Of a stretch of DNA of 64,000 bases, positions 1 to 11,134 are shown in pieces. The DNA is from Fennellomyces sp. T-0311. Its lineage: Eukaryota > Mucoromycota > Mucoromycetes > Mucorales > Lichtheimiaceae. The notes under the pieces were generated by a model that was not told the DNA's origin, searched no databases, and saw only the letters and a program-made list of their open reading frames with translations. The first letter of the stretch is position 1. Each line of letters opens with the position of its first letter. The translations under genes and the position numbers were made by a program. Where the stretch lies: positions 413,854 through 477,853 of the forward strand of contig JALLLT010000034.1 in assembly GCA_025266875.1 (NCBI GenBank), in the 5' to 3' direction.

Positions 1-524
1 CAGACGCGTCCGAGTTCGTAAGCAGCTTCACCGAGGCCGGCCTGTGCGGCATGGTCTAGCAGGACGATCCCGCGGTCGACGTCACGGTCGATGCCGATGG
101 CCTTGGTGAGCAAGAGACCGGCCAAGTAGCTCACATGACCGCTTTCAAACCGCTGGGCCCCTTGCAAAACGAGATCGATGGTGGAGGTGCAGGTGGTTTG
201 ATCTGTGAAATAGCTGGCGCATGAATACAGGGCGTCTGAAAGTTGCTTGTCGAATACGCTGCGAGACCACATTTCCGCTTCTCGATCATCCGCTTGCACA
301 TGACGATTCAAACTGTCGTTGGCCGAGTAGATTGTGCATAATTTGGTCTTTGCTTCAATGTCGCGATGCGCGATGGCTTCGTAGCGCAAAAAGTTGAGGG
401 CCTTGAGCACTTGGTCTCCATTGTGCTTGTCGCTCGGGGCCTGGATAAGCTCGGTGGCCGTCGTCAGATGCAATTCCGGAGCGCCTTGGAACAGCGGCAA
501 CGAACTGTGCTCGACCACTGTCAT
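1..524 (-). CDS. Sel1-like repeat protein (3' part cut by window edge)
   Basis: Reading leftwards from the ATG at 524-522 there is an uninterrupted frame to the window edge. It begins MTVVEHSSLPLFQGAPELH. About 130 residues in, it shows helical repeats with the spacing and small-residue pattern of Sel1/TPR-like repeats (a block like YLAGLLLTKAIGIDRDVDRG, then LLDHAAQAGLGEAAYELG). Sel1 proteins are usually adaptors that hold complexes together, for example in chitin synthase activation or ER degradation, but nothing here shows which. The C-terminus and repeat number lie outside the window. The start is chosen because it is the first ATG after a purine-rich leader. The family call is good and the specific role unknown. 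Confidence 0.6.
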   Translation of the reverse strand, partial: MTVVEHSSLPLFQGAPELHLTTATELIQAPSDKHNGDQVLKALNFLRYEAIAHRDIEAKTKLCTIYSANDSLNRHVQADDREAEMWSRSVFDKQLSDALYSCASYFTDQTTCTSTIDLVLQGAQRFESGHVSYLAGLLLTKAIGIDRDVDRGIVLLDHAAQAGLGEAAYELGRV

Positions 525-978
525 GAGAGAGAGAAACCGAAAGAGAGACGGATGCTCAAAATTTCAGGTACGCCAAAAAAAAAGTGTTATTATTTTTGAA
601 AGTAACAGAGTGTGTAAAAAACGACTATAAGCTTTGATATCTTCCTTTTGATATGCTAGATGCAGAAAAGAAAAACTCTTTTTTTTTATATAAATGGTCA
701 TCGCGCAACGCAACCTTACCCGTAATATATCACCACTGTTTTTCTCGTGTTCTGGTCGTGCTTTTTGAGGCGGCTGCAAGATGATCATAACGACGACGAG
801 CATTCTTCAATAAGCGTCGCTTGGGCGAGTGCCGCGGCGGGTATATTGTTGGTCTCTGGGTTCGTCCTTGGCCTCTTGATGGATGGAGACAGCTCCACGG
901 TCTAAATTTCGCCAAAGCATCAATACCGCGCGGCACACCAACCAACCTCCCCTCCTCTCCATCCTCCATCTTTTTTTC
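525..978. other. Intergenic, upstream of the Sel1-like gene and downstream of PAP1
   Basis: About 450 bases between two genes that are both read leftwards. It holds A/T homopolymers (A-runs near 575, T-runs near 680 and 970) and no open frame that resembles a protein. It should contain the promoter of the Sel1-like gene and the terminator of the poly(A) polymerase gene. No specific site is recognised. Confidence 0.5.
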
Positions 979-3101
979 TCATCGTCCCAAAAGAAAAAGA
1001 GAGAGGTTCCGACGCATGCTCTCCTTGCAACAAACCTGGTTCGATCGCTTGTTCACGGCGGGTCGTGTCAGTTCGGACGGAAGCATCGACCTATACTCAA
1101 CCCACATAAAGATTACTTGAACATAACCCATCAACAACGTTCATTGCGTTTTTTCTTGCTATTGATGGAAAAGAACTGACCTTCGCAAGTATCGAACAAC
1201 CACCCCCATGTGCTGCTCGTCGTATTCCTTCCAACTCCGTACGTAGCGCTTGAACTCGCTGATCGGTCGACTAATGTCAATCTGGCCTTGTTCCCGCACT
1301 AGTGCGCTTTTATCAGCTCCGTTTGAATTACCCGCAAGGAAGGGCTCTTCTTTTACCTGGACCAAGTCTGAAATACAAACCGATATAGTACGCCCGCGTG
1401 TATATCTTGACTCCATTCCCATCTTCAGAGCTGTTTCCGACGCCGTTCACTGCCGCTGCTATCTCCTCGGCGTTGGTGCACGTGTATACATTGTCGAACC
1501 CTTCGACGAAGGGGTGAACAAGTACAAGTCCGTGAATAGCCTCAAGCTTGTTCGTCAATCCCCGCAGACGCGCCTCGACCAGTCCACCCCTGGGCCAAGT
1601 GTTAGTTCTGCAATCCCAACTTGTTACAAGACATGCTTTACCATCGGAGTTGCCGCGAGGAATCGTCGCTGCTGACGACAATCTGGAGATAATGTCGATA
1701 GTTCTGAAAGAACGAATGGCTCTCGAATAACGCGTCCCACGGTAAGCTGCCGACCATGATCTTATCCATGATCTGGGCGGCGCGCTTGCACTCGCCAATG
1801 ACGATGCGAAAGGTAGAGTTGGTCATGTTGTGGGTGGCGCACATGGTGGGATAGGCTGGGGTAATGATGGGCATTTTGTGTGTTTTGTCGATAGGGTTTC
1901 GCTGTGGGCCAAAAAAAACAATGAGTTTATCTCTGCGCATACAAGAAACGATAAGGCAAACGCACTACTCACTTTTGGGTTCCATGACTGGATGTTGTGC
2001 AGAGGAGGGCCTTCGGGCGATTCTCGTAATACGACTGGATGGGGCCATTGCCAGTTCACCATGATGCTAAACACCTTGCTTGCGACGGTCGAAGCGCATG
2101 CATTGGGGTATAATTGGCACACGCGAGCCACCATCAATGCCCATGCGACGCCGCCCAAAAAGCCAAACACGTTCGAATAGATGCCGCGTCGGACGGCCCA
2201 CAGCTTGATGCACCGGACTGCCGTACGAAAGGTGGGCACGTCCGGAACATGTTTGAGAATCTCGTCAGCCACGCGCGTGCCGTTCACGCTTCGTATGCAT
2301 CGTTCATCCAACGCCACCAGCAGCGATGTGTCGTCAATATCCAAATCGTCCGGGATGCTGGTTAAATTCAATCGTGCGCATAACAAGTCAACCTATTATT
2401 ATTATTTTTTTCATTGTTAAAACAGGGGAATTTCTTGCCACAAGGAATCACTTGCCGGTATCCCAGAAAACTTGAGCTTAATGATGGGCACAAATGCATC
2501 TCGGATCGCCTAGTTTTACGTTTTTTGCATAAGTGTGTGTAAAAAACGTGCAGAAACCGCCATCTATTACCGTCAAGCCTGTCACCTCGGGTCGTCGCGC
2601 AAGCATCTTGTACACGCCTTCAAAAAAGTCGGATCGAGTGATATGTGTAGGACATATACATACAGCATCGATATCTGCATCTGATCAATACGTAGATACA
2701 AACGTTAGCAAAAAAAAAAAACCTTTTTTCCAGCGTGGGACCCCACTTACTCGCTGCTTGCACACCCAAACGACAACTACCAAACGTCAACGCCTTGCCT
2801 CCCGCATTCTTTGCATCGTCAGGCGAGAATCCCTTCCTAATGCTGGCTTCATATATAAACCGTTTGGTAATCTCTTCCAATTTACTCATCACCGTTTGTC
2901 TAATCAACCAATCAATACGCATTTCCAATGGGATTGACGACAAATGGGGCCTCACCGCAGATTGGAAATGGCTGCTGACTCGTACATGTTGCTTTCTTCG
3001 AGCGCCGTTTCGAGCTGTTTCTGCAATAGCTCATCTTTAGAAGAAGGACCCGCAAGTGATAATGGTGCAGACACGCCGAGATATTCGTTTTTCCCAACCA
3101 T
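979..3101 (-). CDS. PAP1: Nuclear poly(A) polymerase, multi-exon
   Basis: Template-independent polymerase that adds poly(A) to cleaved pre-mRNA 3' ends in the nucleus. The start ATG (3101-3099) opens with the family signature LGVSAPLSLAGPS. Exon 1 runs to 2956 and exon 2 is 2899-2751 (AGGKALTFGSCRLGV). The next exon gives NADIDAVCICPTHITRSDFF, supplying two catalytic aspartates. The third is in VDLLCARLNL, just upstream of the long exon ending near 1980. The conserved NGTRVADEIL, IKLWAVRRGIYSNVFGFLGG and MPIITPAYPTMCATHN blocks follow. The RNA-binding-like C-terminal domain reads RPISEFKRYVRSWKEYDEQH. Exon joins use GT/AG. The last exon (1097-979, ending RRNLSLFLLGR-stop) is the weakest part, because an alternative acceptor would change only the tail. 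Family identity is certain from the catalytic core. It is divergent from the tRNA synthetase gene. Confidence 0.93.
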
Positions 3102-3615
3102 TTTTCGTTTTTTTTTTGGAGAGAAGAAAAGTGAATGTCCAAGGTGGAGAGCAAAAAAAAAATAACCGTTTTGTCATCGTCATGCGGACTCCGCTTAAAG
3201 CTCTTTTATATATATATATAACTAGTTTAAAAACTGCTGGTTTGGTATTTCAGTTTGGGTACGTGAGCCTTCATGGGCGCGCGATCAACGATGCGTGCAC
3301 ACTTTGACACACAAGCGATATCGATCTGCATTGCGCGTAGGGAGGCTTTCACTCCAATGTGTGGCTGAACCAAGGATCCAAAATAGGCAGACCATTAATC
3401 AACGCAGCCTATCGATAAAACTGTCCGCGTTTCCCCATCCAACGCGTCGACAGCAAAACGTTCTCGATGCATACATAGCCGAGTGCCTGGTTACTTTCAG
3501 ATTGCAACAACAAACATTTTTTTTTATCGGAGGCATGAACAACCCCGTTTCACCCCCAAAATAGCTGACTTTAAAGACACGCGAAACCAACTTTCAAAAC
3601 ATAAATCTCGCAACC
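3102..3615. promoter_or_regulatory. Divergent promoter region PAP1 / mitochondrial AsnRS
   Basis: The 514 bases separate the two start codons and should drive both genes. They contain a (TA)n run at about 3208-3220 and a T-run near 3516-3525. No protein-like frame and no recognised factor site is seen. Confidence 0.5.
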
Positions 3616-5205
3616 ATGAGTTTAAGCGCATTGTCACGGCGACTTTACTCAACCAAGCCTCTTCTTCCATCGACCGTTCGATCGTTGACAAAGGCACTGC
3701 CAGGCGCTCAAGTGACAGTGCAAGCCTGGGTGCGATCCGTCCGTAAGCAAAAACAGATCTGCTTTGCCAATGTCAACGATGGGACAAGTCTCAAAGGATT
3801 GCAGGCAATCTTGACGGGTGAACAGGCAGAAACGTAAATAGTAATAATAATAAAAAAAGGCTACTTTTTTTTCATAATGAGTTACTTTTTTCTGACAGTT
3901 CAAATATAGCTTGACGACCGGAACCTGTGTACAACTCCAAGGCACAATGGTCGAAAGTCCCGGTCAAAAACAGGGCAACGAACTCCAAGTCAATCACGTG
4001 CAAGTTATTGGTGAATGCGATGGCGTAGGCGAATCATTTTTTTTGGGGCGGTGTGTTTTTGCGTGCGATATGAATTGACAATGCTCTGTTAGACGTTTCC
4101 GTTGCAGAAAAAGAGACACACGCTCGAGTTTTTGCGGACGATTAACCACTTGCGTGCGCGAGGCAACACTGGCGGTGCCGTTTTGCGTGTTCGGAACGCA
4201 GCCGGAGAAGGACTTCAACGATTCTTTGCGGTAACTATGCTGCATGACTTAAAACGCAATGCCTCATTGATTAAACAGAGATGATGCATTGGGTAGGAAC
4301 ACGAATTTACCCAAGTACACACGCCCATAATGACATCGAACGATTGCGAAGGAGGTGGCGAAGTATTCAAAGTGACTCCGGCATCGAGTGAAAAGACGGA
4401 TGACTTCTTCAACAAACCTGTGTTTCTGACGGTATCGGGGCAATTGCATGCAGAAATGCTCGCATCGGCGCTGTCCCGCGTCTACACGTTCGGACCGGTA
4501 TTCCGAGCCGAAGAATCCGTGACATCGCGTCACTTGGCCGAGTTCTGGATGCTCGAAGCAGAAATGTGCTTCATCAACCAAAGCCAGTTGCTGGACGTGA
4601 CGGAAGCGAGCATTCAGAGCACCATTCGACATGTATTGGACACGTGCGACGACGAGATGCGATTCTTTGATACCATGTTCAACAAGACGACCGAATCCAA
4701 ATTAAAGCGACTGGAACAAAGTGCGGAACAACGGTTTCGACGGATCACGTACACGGAAGCCATCGAGGAACTGCAACGGTCCAAACAGAAATTCAAGTTT
4801 CCCACCACCTGGGGCTCCAGCTTGCAATCCGAACACGAGCGCTATTTGGCTCGCGATGGCCCCGTCTTTGTCACCGATTATCCAGCAGATCAAAAACCAT
4901 TCTACATGCGCGCCAACGACGATGGCAGAACCGTGGGCTGTTTCGATTTGCTGTTGCCCGATATCGGCGAACTCGTCGGTGGATCCATGCGAGAGGAACG
5001 GTACGATGTGCTGGAACACAACATGACCGCGGCTGGAATGAATGTCCAGGATTACCAGTGGTATTTGGATCTTCGAAAGTATGGCAGCGCTCCTCACGGT
5101 GGCTACGGTATCGGATTCGAACGTTTGTTGCTTTGGCTCACCGGACTGGAAAATGTTCGCGAAGTGGTGCCTGTCCCTCGTTGGGTTGGCCATTGCAAAT
5201 ACTAG
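3616..5205 (+). CDS. NARS2: Mitochondrial asparaginyl-tRNA synthetase, four exons
   Basis: Class II aminoacyl-tRNA synthetase charging tRNA-Asn. Exons are 3616-3833, 3910-4024, 4093-4230 and 4297-5205, all GT/AG, giving 459 residues. The N-terminus ([20 protein letters not shown]) is Arg/Ser-rich, as in a mitochondrial presequence. Next comes the OB-fold anticodon-binding domain ([20 protein letters not shown]). The class II core has motif 1 around [17 protein letters not shown], motif 2 as [13 protein letters not shown] and motif 3 as [15 protein letters not shown]. The short length and presequence favour the organellar enzyme over the cytosolic one. Its stop lies 83 bp from the stop of the convergent proteasome gene. 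The exon 2 acceptor was set by frame, since the nearer AG at 3898 leads to a stop. Confidence 0.93.
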
Positions 5206-5288
5206 ATGTAAAACTTTTTAAATAGAGTCCTCCTTTTCTTTTTTCGGTTCATTCAACATGGCACTTTTTTTATTGGAAACACTTTTTT

Positions 5289-6491
5289 TTAGTTGTCAGT
5301 GTCCATGGGAGCCACATCACCATGATCCACTTGCGTGTTGCTATCCTCTCGTGAGGTTTCGGCTGCTATTGAGTCCGAAGCGGATCGACCTTCGGCGCCG
5401 CGCCGAGTTCTCGACGTTTCATCGCCTAAAAGTTCCAAATACTTTTGCAGTGCGTCGCCCTCGATGATATGGAAATCTTCGTTTTTGCCTACAATGCCAA
5501 TCGATGTGTTGTGAATGTTCAATTCCTTGTCTTGCTGCAACGTGTCGCGAAGCGCCAAAAGACCGTGTCTCACGAGATCGTCCAACGAAGCTAATCATTC
5601 AGTCGTTAGCGTGGCTATACTCTTTGATCCATTCCATTCCACCTTACCATTGGCAAATTGTTCATAGTTCTTTTCCAGATACGTCTTTGCTGATTGCGAA
5701 CGAGCACCAATCGACATGGCAAAGTACTCGAAACACGTGCCCGATGGAGACGATTCGTACAGATGAGGACCCGTTTCCTATACATATACATCACTTTCAG
5801 TTCGTTTCTTGTTCTCTCAATTATGCCTCTTTCAACTTACATCGTAACCAATAACCAGCAACCCAACACCATAGGGTCGACGGCCATATTGCTGTGTGTT
5901 GACCTGAGCCTCTGTACAATCCACATGAATAACCTGAACAGAATAAAAAAGAGAGAAAACGTACTGTCTGCGATGGTCGAGACAATTCTTTGAATGGGTA
6001 TGGGACGGTCGTACAGCATCTTGGATCGCATAGCTTCCGTTCGCATAAAGTTGCTATGCACCTGTCAACAAAAAGCCATCTTGACACTTTTTTGTTTGCC
6101 TTGTTATTTTACCTGAGTACACGAGCGTCCGAAGTAAGACCAGCAATGGCAATACCCATATGCTCGTCAATCTTGATCAACTTTTTTTGGTAGGAAGCCA
6201 ATTCACCGGACGAACGCTATCAGAAAAAGAGGGTCAATCCCGTCATTCAACAAAAGGCTCCGTTGCGATGGGTTCTACCTTGAGAGCAAGCAACACCGCG
6301 TATTCGTTGCTTCTCAAACCGATCGCCGCCGAGCCTTGCTTGACGGCTTCAACAGCGTATTCAACCTGATGGATGCGGCCTTGGGGAGACCACGTTGAAA
6401 CGTCATTATCGTACTGATTTCGAAACTAACAATGCATTTTTTTTTCATTAATAACCGGTTGGCTTTTTTCTTTTTCTTTTTAATGTACCAT
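5289..6491 (-). CDS. PRE5: 20S proteasome subunit alpha-6 (PSMA1/Pre5 type)
   Basis: Structural alpha-ring subunit of the 20S core particle; not proteolytic itself. The first exon appears to be only the ATG (6491-6489), followed by a GT...AG intron ending at 6426. The next exon reads [20 protein letters not shown], the alpha-subunit N-terminal signature. Later pieces include [34 protein letters not shown] and the C-terminal exon [19 protein letters not shown] with [13 protein letters not shown]. The tail is acidic (ending APMDTDN), as in PSMA1 orthologues. It is split into at least six short exons. The single-codon first exon is inferred from splice signals and family alignment and needs a transcript to confirm. 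It is convergent with the AsnRS gene. Confidence 0.92.
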
Positions 6492-6811
6492 GTCGCGTTA
6501 CGAGTTTAAGAAGCGCTTGAGGAAAAAAGGTACAGACAGGATTTACTCGGACGCGCGGCTCTCATAGGTGACGTGCTCTTTCAATTCCCGCGCGACGGAT
6601 GGTTATCCACGCAAGCGGCAGTAACCGATGTCCATATATGGATGGACTGCATGATTGAGGTTGTCTGTTGCCCCCACCATGCAAGCGAATCCCACCCTTA
6701 CCATCTGAACCCGGAATACTATTCATACATAAACCAACAGTGATGACAACGCCCCGAGTACGTAAATGAAAATGATGTTATTATGTACATAGCACACGAT
6801 GATGATCTAAA
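6492..6811. other. Intergenic between two leftward genes
   Basis: Contains the presumed promoter of the proteasome alpha-6 gene (near 6500-6650) and the 3' end of the SET-domain gene. A GGTGGCAAA-type proteasome control element was looked for and not seen. No coding signal. Confidence 0.5.
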
Positions 6812-8841
6812 TTATTTCTTTTGCTTCTTTCGAGTCTTTGGTTCGGTTTCGGTATCGCACGACTTTATCCGTGATTCGTAATACGCAAGCGACTTTTCAA
6901 TGATCTTCTTTTCGCTGATGCGACACGTCAGCGCAAAGTAATGGCGCTTATTGGTCACCTGAGAAACGTCCTTTAACAACTGTTGTGACACATACAAAAC
7001 CATGATAGACATTACCTTGCTTCTCTGTTCAATATCTTGCTCAATGGGAACCCACGTACCGTTTTCATCCAAGTAATCTTTTCTTCTGTACTCCGAGAGT
7101 TGCTTGCAGACGGTATAGACGAGTTTCTTGGATAAAAGGCGTTCGGTATTCTTGCGCGACTTTTTCTGGCTTTCTTCGGCCAGTCCTTCAAAATAATTGA
7201 GCGTTTCGCCCATATCTTGCTTGAACTTTTCGAATGTTCGCTGGTTCACAAAGACAATGTGAAGTAAGCACATGAGGGCGTCTTGGTATAGACCTTCGAC
7301 GTTGACATAGTAGGGTCGAGCCTTTTCTTCGTGATGACCGTCTTGTTCTTCATGACCGTCACAACAGCCGTCTCCGTGTTCATGATCATGGTCATGTCCG
7401 TTTTCGTGGTCATGGTCATGGTCGTGTCCGTTTTCGTGGTCGTGGTCATGGTTATCGTCACCACAGCAATCATCACCATCGCAACAACCTCCACCATGCT
7501 CTTCTTCATCATCATCCTCTCTTGGACAAAGGATATCCTCATTGGTCAAGAAATACTCGAAGCGTTCTTGGAGATATTCGATGGCTTGTTCAATCGCAGC
7601 TTCTTGATCCTTTGCATTTTCCTTGCCAAGCACCTTATTCTTGACAATTTCGATACATGCACCAAATACCAAATCTTGGTCCACCGACACATAATCATTC
7701 TCGTTGTTATCGTGGCAGAATCCGTACTTGCTCAACAGGACAATATTGGGATGTTGGCCATATGTATTGAAGATTTCTTGGCCATTTTTGACATTCCGTT
7801 CGAGAATCATGTCGCACGTGTCCTTCTTTTCCTCTTCATCATCCTTTTTCCAAAAGTTCACCTTGGCCTCTTCCAATTCCTCCAAATCTTCCAATGGACC
7901 TTCTTCCTCCTCCTCCTCCTCCTCCTCCTCTTCTTCTTCGGGTTCTTCGCTCTTGAGTGAGACGTCATCTTCCTCCATATCACTCCATTCACCCTCCTCT
8001 TCATCGTCTGATCCAGCTTGACTGCCCTGTTCGAGGTATTCGAGATAGGTATGTTGGCAGTACTCCAATTCACCACAGGCGTCGCATACATCGAAATCGG
8101 TGACAAAATGAACGTGTTCGTCGCCGCTGCGATGATTAAAAATGTCGGCAAAAGGAACCATGGCCGTTTCATGGAACGCATCGACTTCGAACGCGCGTGA
8201 TGAGATCAATGTGGAGATGCGACAGAACAGATCGAATGAAAAGTCGCCTTCCTTGAAGATATACGGATATTTCTCTATCAAAGGCAGAACAATGGTCTTG
8301 TAATCATCGTTCAGATCTTTCTATAGCATGCAATTTAGTTTATCAATACACTGTATATGTATATAAAAGAGAGGAGAGGGCTTACCAGATCATTATGAAC
8401 CGCATCCTGCATCTCGGTTCCCTTGAACCATGACTTTTCCTCATCACTCCAGAACACGGGCAAATCTTCAGACATGGGCAAGGCTTGCAAGTATCCATAC
8501 CAAGGTGATTCCTGGCCCTGGGACAATTCATACATTATGGCGATTGCCAAGGAACAACTGCCTGCGATCTTTTCTTCCTCGAGAATATTGGTAATACCAG
8601 TAGTTTGCACCGAGAGAATGGCTTCTTTGGGAATCTTGACCACTGTAGATCATGATTAGTTTTGACGATCCAAAAAAAAAATATATTACTTACGAGGCTT
8701 TTCGGTACTGTCAAGATCCTTCAAGGCGAAAACACCAAACGCATTGTCGACGATTCTGATCTCAATGGCTTCCTTGTCCCAAACAATCTCATTGTCCTTG
8801 AGCCACTCGAGTAACTTTGCGAGTTTTTCTTTGTTTGCCAT
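6812..8841 (-). CDS. SET-domain protein lysine methyltransferase with acidic and His-rich inserts
   Basis: Probable SAM-dependent lysine methyltransferase of the Rubisco-LSMT/Rkm class, which in fungi modifies ribosomal proteins; the substrate here is unknown. Three exons (8841-8694, 8642-8386, 8320-6812) give 637 residues starting MANKEKLAKLLEWLKDNEIV. The SET core is split. PFADIFNHRSGDEHVHF carries the NH motif. After about 85 residues come NVKNGQEIFNTYGQHPN and LLSKYGF, with the conserved catalytic-site tyrosine. The insertion holds a CDACGELEYCQH cysteine/histidine cluster and a run of about 13 glutamates. Downstream, before the Rubisco-LSMT substrate-binding-like domain, is a His/Asp/Cys-rich stretch with HDHDHDHENG repeats and GGGCCDGDDCCGDDN. 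The tail is basic (TRKKQKK). The fold call is firm, the exact subfamily not. Confidence 0.82.
7376..7460 (-). repeat. In-frame HD(HD)nENG codon repeat
   Basis: Three near-identical decapeptide-like units encoding alternating His-Asp followed by Glu-Asn-Gly, inside the methyltransferase gene. The unit length is 24-30 bases and it clearly expanded by slippage. It may bind metal ions, by analogy with His-rich loops of metal chaperones (inference). Confidence 0.7.
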
Positions 8842-11134
8842 GTTTTATTGAGGATAGAGTAGAGCGGCTTGAAAAAAAAAAGTTGTCACCGGTTTTTGTT
8901 ACACAGACGCCCGCCCGCTTCCGAATTCCGTGTCGCGAGACGCAACCTTGGTAAAGTTTGCCACAGCCAGTGGCAAGAATCCAGCCATGCTTGGGTGTCA
9001 GTAGAATGGGTGATCCGATAACAAACCAACAACGGTTCGATCATGTCCACCCAGGCCTATCTATATATTTAGTAGGATTGTCAATATAAGATTGGCCATG
9101 GCGACCATCGCTTTGTTGCCGCATTGCAAGGATGAATATTCTGTTACTATAGCAATATGCACAGACCCGATACTGGCTGCTTTATTTTTTTATGCCCAGA
9201 AAACGCTTTCCTTGGGTTGAAAGCGCTGGTCACGTGGGAACAGCACGTTCCCTTGCAAAAGCACTCAATGACACGCAATGCTTTTCAGAACACATAGACC
9301 ATCACTGAAAAACCGTGAAATTCATTGGACTCGAACAATGGAATGCATTTGGCGGCATGAATGGATTAAACTTGCTTGAACCTCAGCGTTGAAACCACAA
9401 TCCATAACGAATTCCATGCTTCCGTATAGAAAATTGAAAAAACAATCGAGTAAATCTCTTCCTTGGGCCGTTACTTTTGTTTTTGATGAGTGGAAATGTG
9501 AAAAGAAATGGAGTTATGACAGCAAAAGCTGTTTTTAAATAGTGCTGGAAAAAACATCAGGAAGTACTTGAAATCCTTCAAACTTGGACCATCGATAGCT
9601 CCCAGATGTTGTATTATGTATCCAATATGGTAACGCGTTAAAGGTATCTTGTTGAGCGTATATGGCCTTTCGCGTATGGTATAAAACGCGGTACTATTTA
9701 AAGCCAGTCTTCCTTCATGTTCTCACTCTTTTTCCGCTTTTCGTCAGCTTTCTACTAAGAGAATATGAAGGCAGAGACCCAACGAACACATACACTTGAT
9801 TTGGGGTTCCGTTGTTTATACAAGTGACGAGTTTCCATGAATTCCAGTATCCCCAACTTGAGGCGCAACTACATTTGCCATGGGTGGTATGGACGATACA
9901 CTGGGCTCGAAATGGAGCCCACATGGCAGTCATGTCTCAATAGCTCAGCGACATTGTCGTTCACACTTTGCCTACAAGACCAAGAGACGGCATCTTGTTG
10001 GTTGAATACAATGGGTCGGGTACTTTAAATAGGCCACTATTTTTTTTTTTTTTGGCTACAAACAACCAAGAATCGTTCGGCGGCTACAACTTGAAGAACC
10101 TTCCATGCTCGTACCTGACGGCATATCTTTATTACTGAGGGACAAACCATGCCCTGATGATAACGCTATCATTATAATGATAGCAAATGTGCCAAGAAGC
10201 ATGGGGCCGTAGTATGTTCTATGCAGCTACATATTACACTATGACTGCAATGATACATGACCGTCTATCTTTTCTATACTTTTGATGTAATCAAATTCCA
10301 AGAGAACATGACACTCGAAGCACTATGTCTTCAATGGCATCTTACAAACTTTGGCCCCAAATACTTACATAGCCAAGGATCTATTCGCTCCCATCTACGT
10401 ACGTATAGTCAGAGGCTTTAGGAAGAAAGAGCCAACACAATGGCAGTAATGCACTTCCGCATCGATTCCGGCCGCCAATTCTTGAACTTGACACAAAGCG
10501 CTCACACTACATTCAAAAATAGTTACGAATAGTAACGTTTACTGAGCCACACAAAGTTCCTACCCCATAATTAGGTTGTTTAATGACGCGTTTTGATCTA
10601 GCCTTGCCTTCTTATCCATGTAGCAATGTCGAGAATAATGGAAAGTATTACTATCCAGCCGGTTTATTGCGTGCTACGTACGTGAGAACCAGAACTTTAA
10701 TACCCATAGAAGCCAGGAACCGATACCGTGGATAAACTACCCCTTTTCATCGCTTCATGCTGCATTGCCATCCTTTATTACCATATACCAATATTCGTAC
10801 GTATTTGGGATTATTTGCCGTAATTAGCTTGGAATTTCATGAACCCGCTAACTTGCAGGTTAGATTGGCTTCCTATGCGTAGTATTTGCTCATAAATAAA
10901 GGTACATTATCACTGCTTGAAAGAATAAAGCATATTTAGGGGAGTGAAACTGATAAATTTGCCATTGAGGTTGCCGAAACGATAATATGTTGTAGGTACA
11001 TGGCATTGATTTCTGAAGAGGTGGCAAGTATTGTTCGTGCGACTGAACCAGTATGAATCTCCGCATAAAATATATAAGGGAGTTTGAGCCGAAAAAAGAC
11101 GGGCATTTTTCCTCCTTTCTACATTTCTTTTGCT
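8842..11134. other. Long divergent intergenic region (2.3 kb), no gene recognised
   Basis: Lies between the start codons of the SET-domain gene and the M28 peptidase gene. All open frames are under 85 codons and none resembles a protein. Visible elements are an E-box CACGTG at 9231-9236 overlapping a perfect dyad (9236-9252), a 12-T run near 10042 and a TATA-like ATATATAAGG about 60 bp before the peptidase ATG. No transposon ends or tRNA were found. Confidence 0.5.
9236..9252. promoter_or_regulatory. Perfect dyad GGGAAC-N5-GTTCCC next to an E-box
   Basis: GGGAAC and its exact reverse complement are separated by AGCAC. The dyad overlaps the last base of a CACGTG at 9231-9236. It has the shape of a dimeric transcription-factor site. 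It is about 390 bp from the SET gene start and 1.9 kb from the peptidase start. No factor is assigned. Confidence 0.3.

Noticed and set aside
7331..7960. 209-codon plus-strand frame opposite the SET-domain gene
   Set aside because: Its hydrophobic look (Val/Met/Phe runs) is the complement of His/Asp/Glu codon repeats on the real coding strand.
9930..9960. AATAGCTCAGCGAC resembling a tRNA A-box
   Set aside because: No B-box at the right distance and no acceptor stem complementarity.
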